Under the pieces are notes generated by a model that searched no databases, was not told the DNA's origin, and saw only the letters and a list, made by a program, of their open reading frames with translations. Positions 62,833-64,000 of a stretch of DNA of 64,000 bases are shown one piece after another (position 1 is the first letter of the stretch; every line of letters begins with the position of its first letter). A program made the position numbers and the translations under genes. The DNA comes from Thuidium tamariscinum (taxonomy: Eukaryota > Streptophyta > Bryopsida > Hypnales > Thuidiaceae): the NCBI GenBank assembly GCA_947034885.2, contig OX344752.2:1240001-1304000 (forward strand). Direction: 5' to 3'.

Positions 62833-64000
62833 ATGATTCCATGACCTGGATAATTGAAACATAAAATGATTAAGTAGTCATTGTGAAGGTTTTCTTTAAA
62901 CTATGTAGTAGGTTTGTGACTTCTACATTTAAAGTGAATTTCACATTGAATTTTTGAATTTAAAATGCATTCAACAATAAACTTTGAAAATTAAATTGAA
63001 ATGGAGAGAGGAAATATGATTAATGTATAATATAACATTCAAGTTGCATTATTCTTTTAAATTTAGGGTTGAGGTTTCTTCATATTGAAACTACAATTTA
63101 TTGTAAAAATTAGAATGGAAATTTACTAAGACAACATAATTGAGATTTATCTCTAATAAAAATTACATTGAAGATTGTATAACAAAATAGAAATTCAATT
63201 GAATATTAAATTTAATTTAACCTCTAAAGCCTTGAGGTGAGTTTTTTGGCATTATAAATTTTTTGGGCAGCTCACTACAAATGGAGTTTTTATTTTTTTT
63301 GTTGAAATTTTTACACAAGATGTACCCGAGGAGTAGCTTTAAAGCCCAAACCTTTAGTTTTTGAATTCACAATTGAAGTTGACTAAGTTTTTCTTAGCTA
63401 GCACTTGATTTGCCTCCTCTCGCTAGCATCTATAGCACATGATGTTTTGCAAAGATCAAGTTGACTTCAAAGAGAAGTTCAATGATTTCTTCATCAAATA
63501 TTTATATAATAGGATTGCATAGCCTATTTCAAAGGACAAAACTACTATGGCTCATAGAGCCATTCTAAAAGCACTAGTACACCAAATAAATTTCAACCCA
63601 ATGTTTTTTAAATCAAAAGTGAGCAATAAATGCTTGAACCTACAAAAACATTCTTTTGAGCATATCAAAAATGCAATTTTGCCATGGAGAATAACTCTGC
63701 AAAAGTGATTTTTTCTTCTAAAACAATGGTTCAAGAGATCAGATTATCTAGTTCATTGAAATAATAATGATGGAGATTTTTTTGCTTTAGGCCATTAGGA
63801 GTTATGTAGTTGGTTGAAAGATAAAATAATGGAGGCATGGTCCTAGTAGGATTGAGAGCCTAAACAATTCAAACTTGTGTAATGAAGGGGGCTCTCATGT
63901 CATTGGAGATGATGATGGGACTTCTTACAAAATTGGAAATTTTTTGCGAGACTTCCAAGAAAAATTTTGCCAATAAAATGGAGCCAATTATAAAATGAAG

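Larger units (their letters stand above)
58423..64000. other. AT-rich spacer to the window end
   Basis: The first 300 bases are the leader/promoter region of eIF2B-epsilon. The rest has no recognised gene. Structured pieces (palindromes, inverted repeats and a CACTA terminus) are listed separately. Confidence 0.5.

Overview
This window looks like nuclear DNA of a land plant. Its genes are broken by many short GT-AG introns and encode plant-type families: a nuclear group II intron maturase, an EMB8-like hydrolase, the U11/U12 snRNP 59K protein, a FRIGIDA-like protein and eIF2B-epsilon. They sit as islands in very AT-rich, gene-poor DNA full of short inverted-repeat elements. The style suggests a seed-free plant, perhaps a bryophyte, but nothing in the sequence fixes the species. 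No rRNA, convincing tRNA, CRISPR array or bacterial operon was seen.

Layout. 1-2.9 kb: spliced gene for a mitochondria-targeted maturase (+). 3-9.4 kb: AT-rich spacer with CACTA-type termini and foldback elements. 9.5-16 kb: 18-exon alpha/beta-hydrolase gene of the EMB8 family (-), including one U12-like intron. 17.3-27.5 kb: spacer with a 145-bp foldback, a 620-bp tandem duplication, a SINE-like segment and a 571-bp inverted-repeat element. 27.6-31.0 kb: U11/U12-59K gene, nine exons (+). 31.9-33.7 kb: Harbinger-like element relic with a nested CACTA-like MITE. 35.0-38.2 kb: two decayed, convergent gene copies, a bromodomain gene (+) and an LPEAT-type acyltransferase (-), touching over a local duplication. 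39.8-43.8 kb: FRIGIDA-like gene, three exons (+). 46.2-49.3 kb: hAT-transposase-derived gene (-) with a GC-AG intron and one in-frame stop. 52.9-58.4 kb: eIF2B-epsilon, sixteen exons (-). 58.5-64 kb: repeat-rich spacer.

The host genes are housekeeping functions (organelle splicing, lipid or ester hydrolysis, minor spliceosome, translation initiation) and do not form a pathway. Two links are worth noting. The window carries both a minor-spliceosome protein gene and an intron with a U12-like donor. At least five elements share CACTA-like features (CACTA-type termini, mostly with 3-bp target duplications), so one transposon superfamily has probably shaped the spacers. Exon boundaries were chosen by hand from splice-site consensus, reading phase and family resemblance. 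All family assignments are from recognition, not database search.
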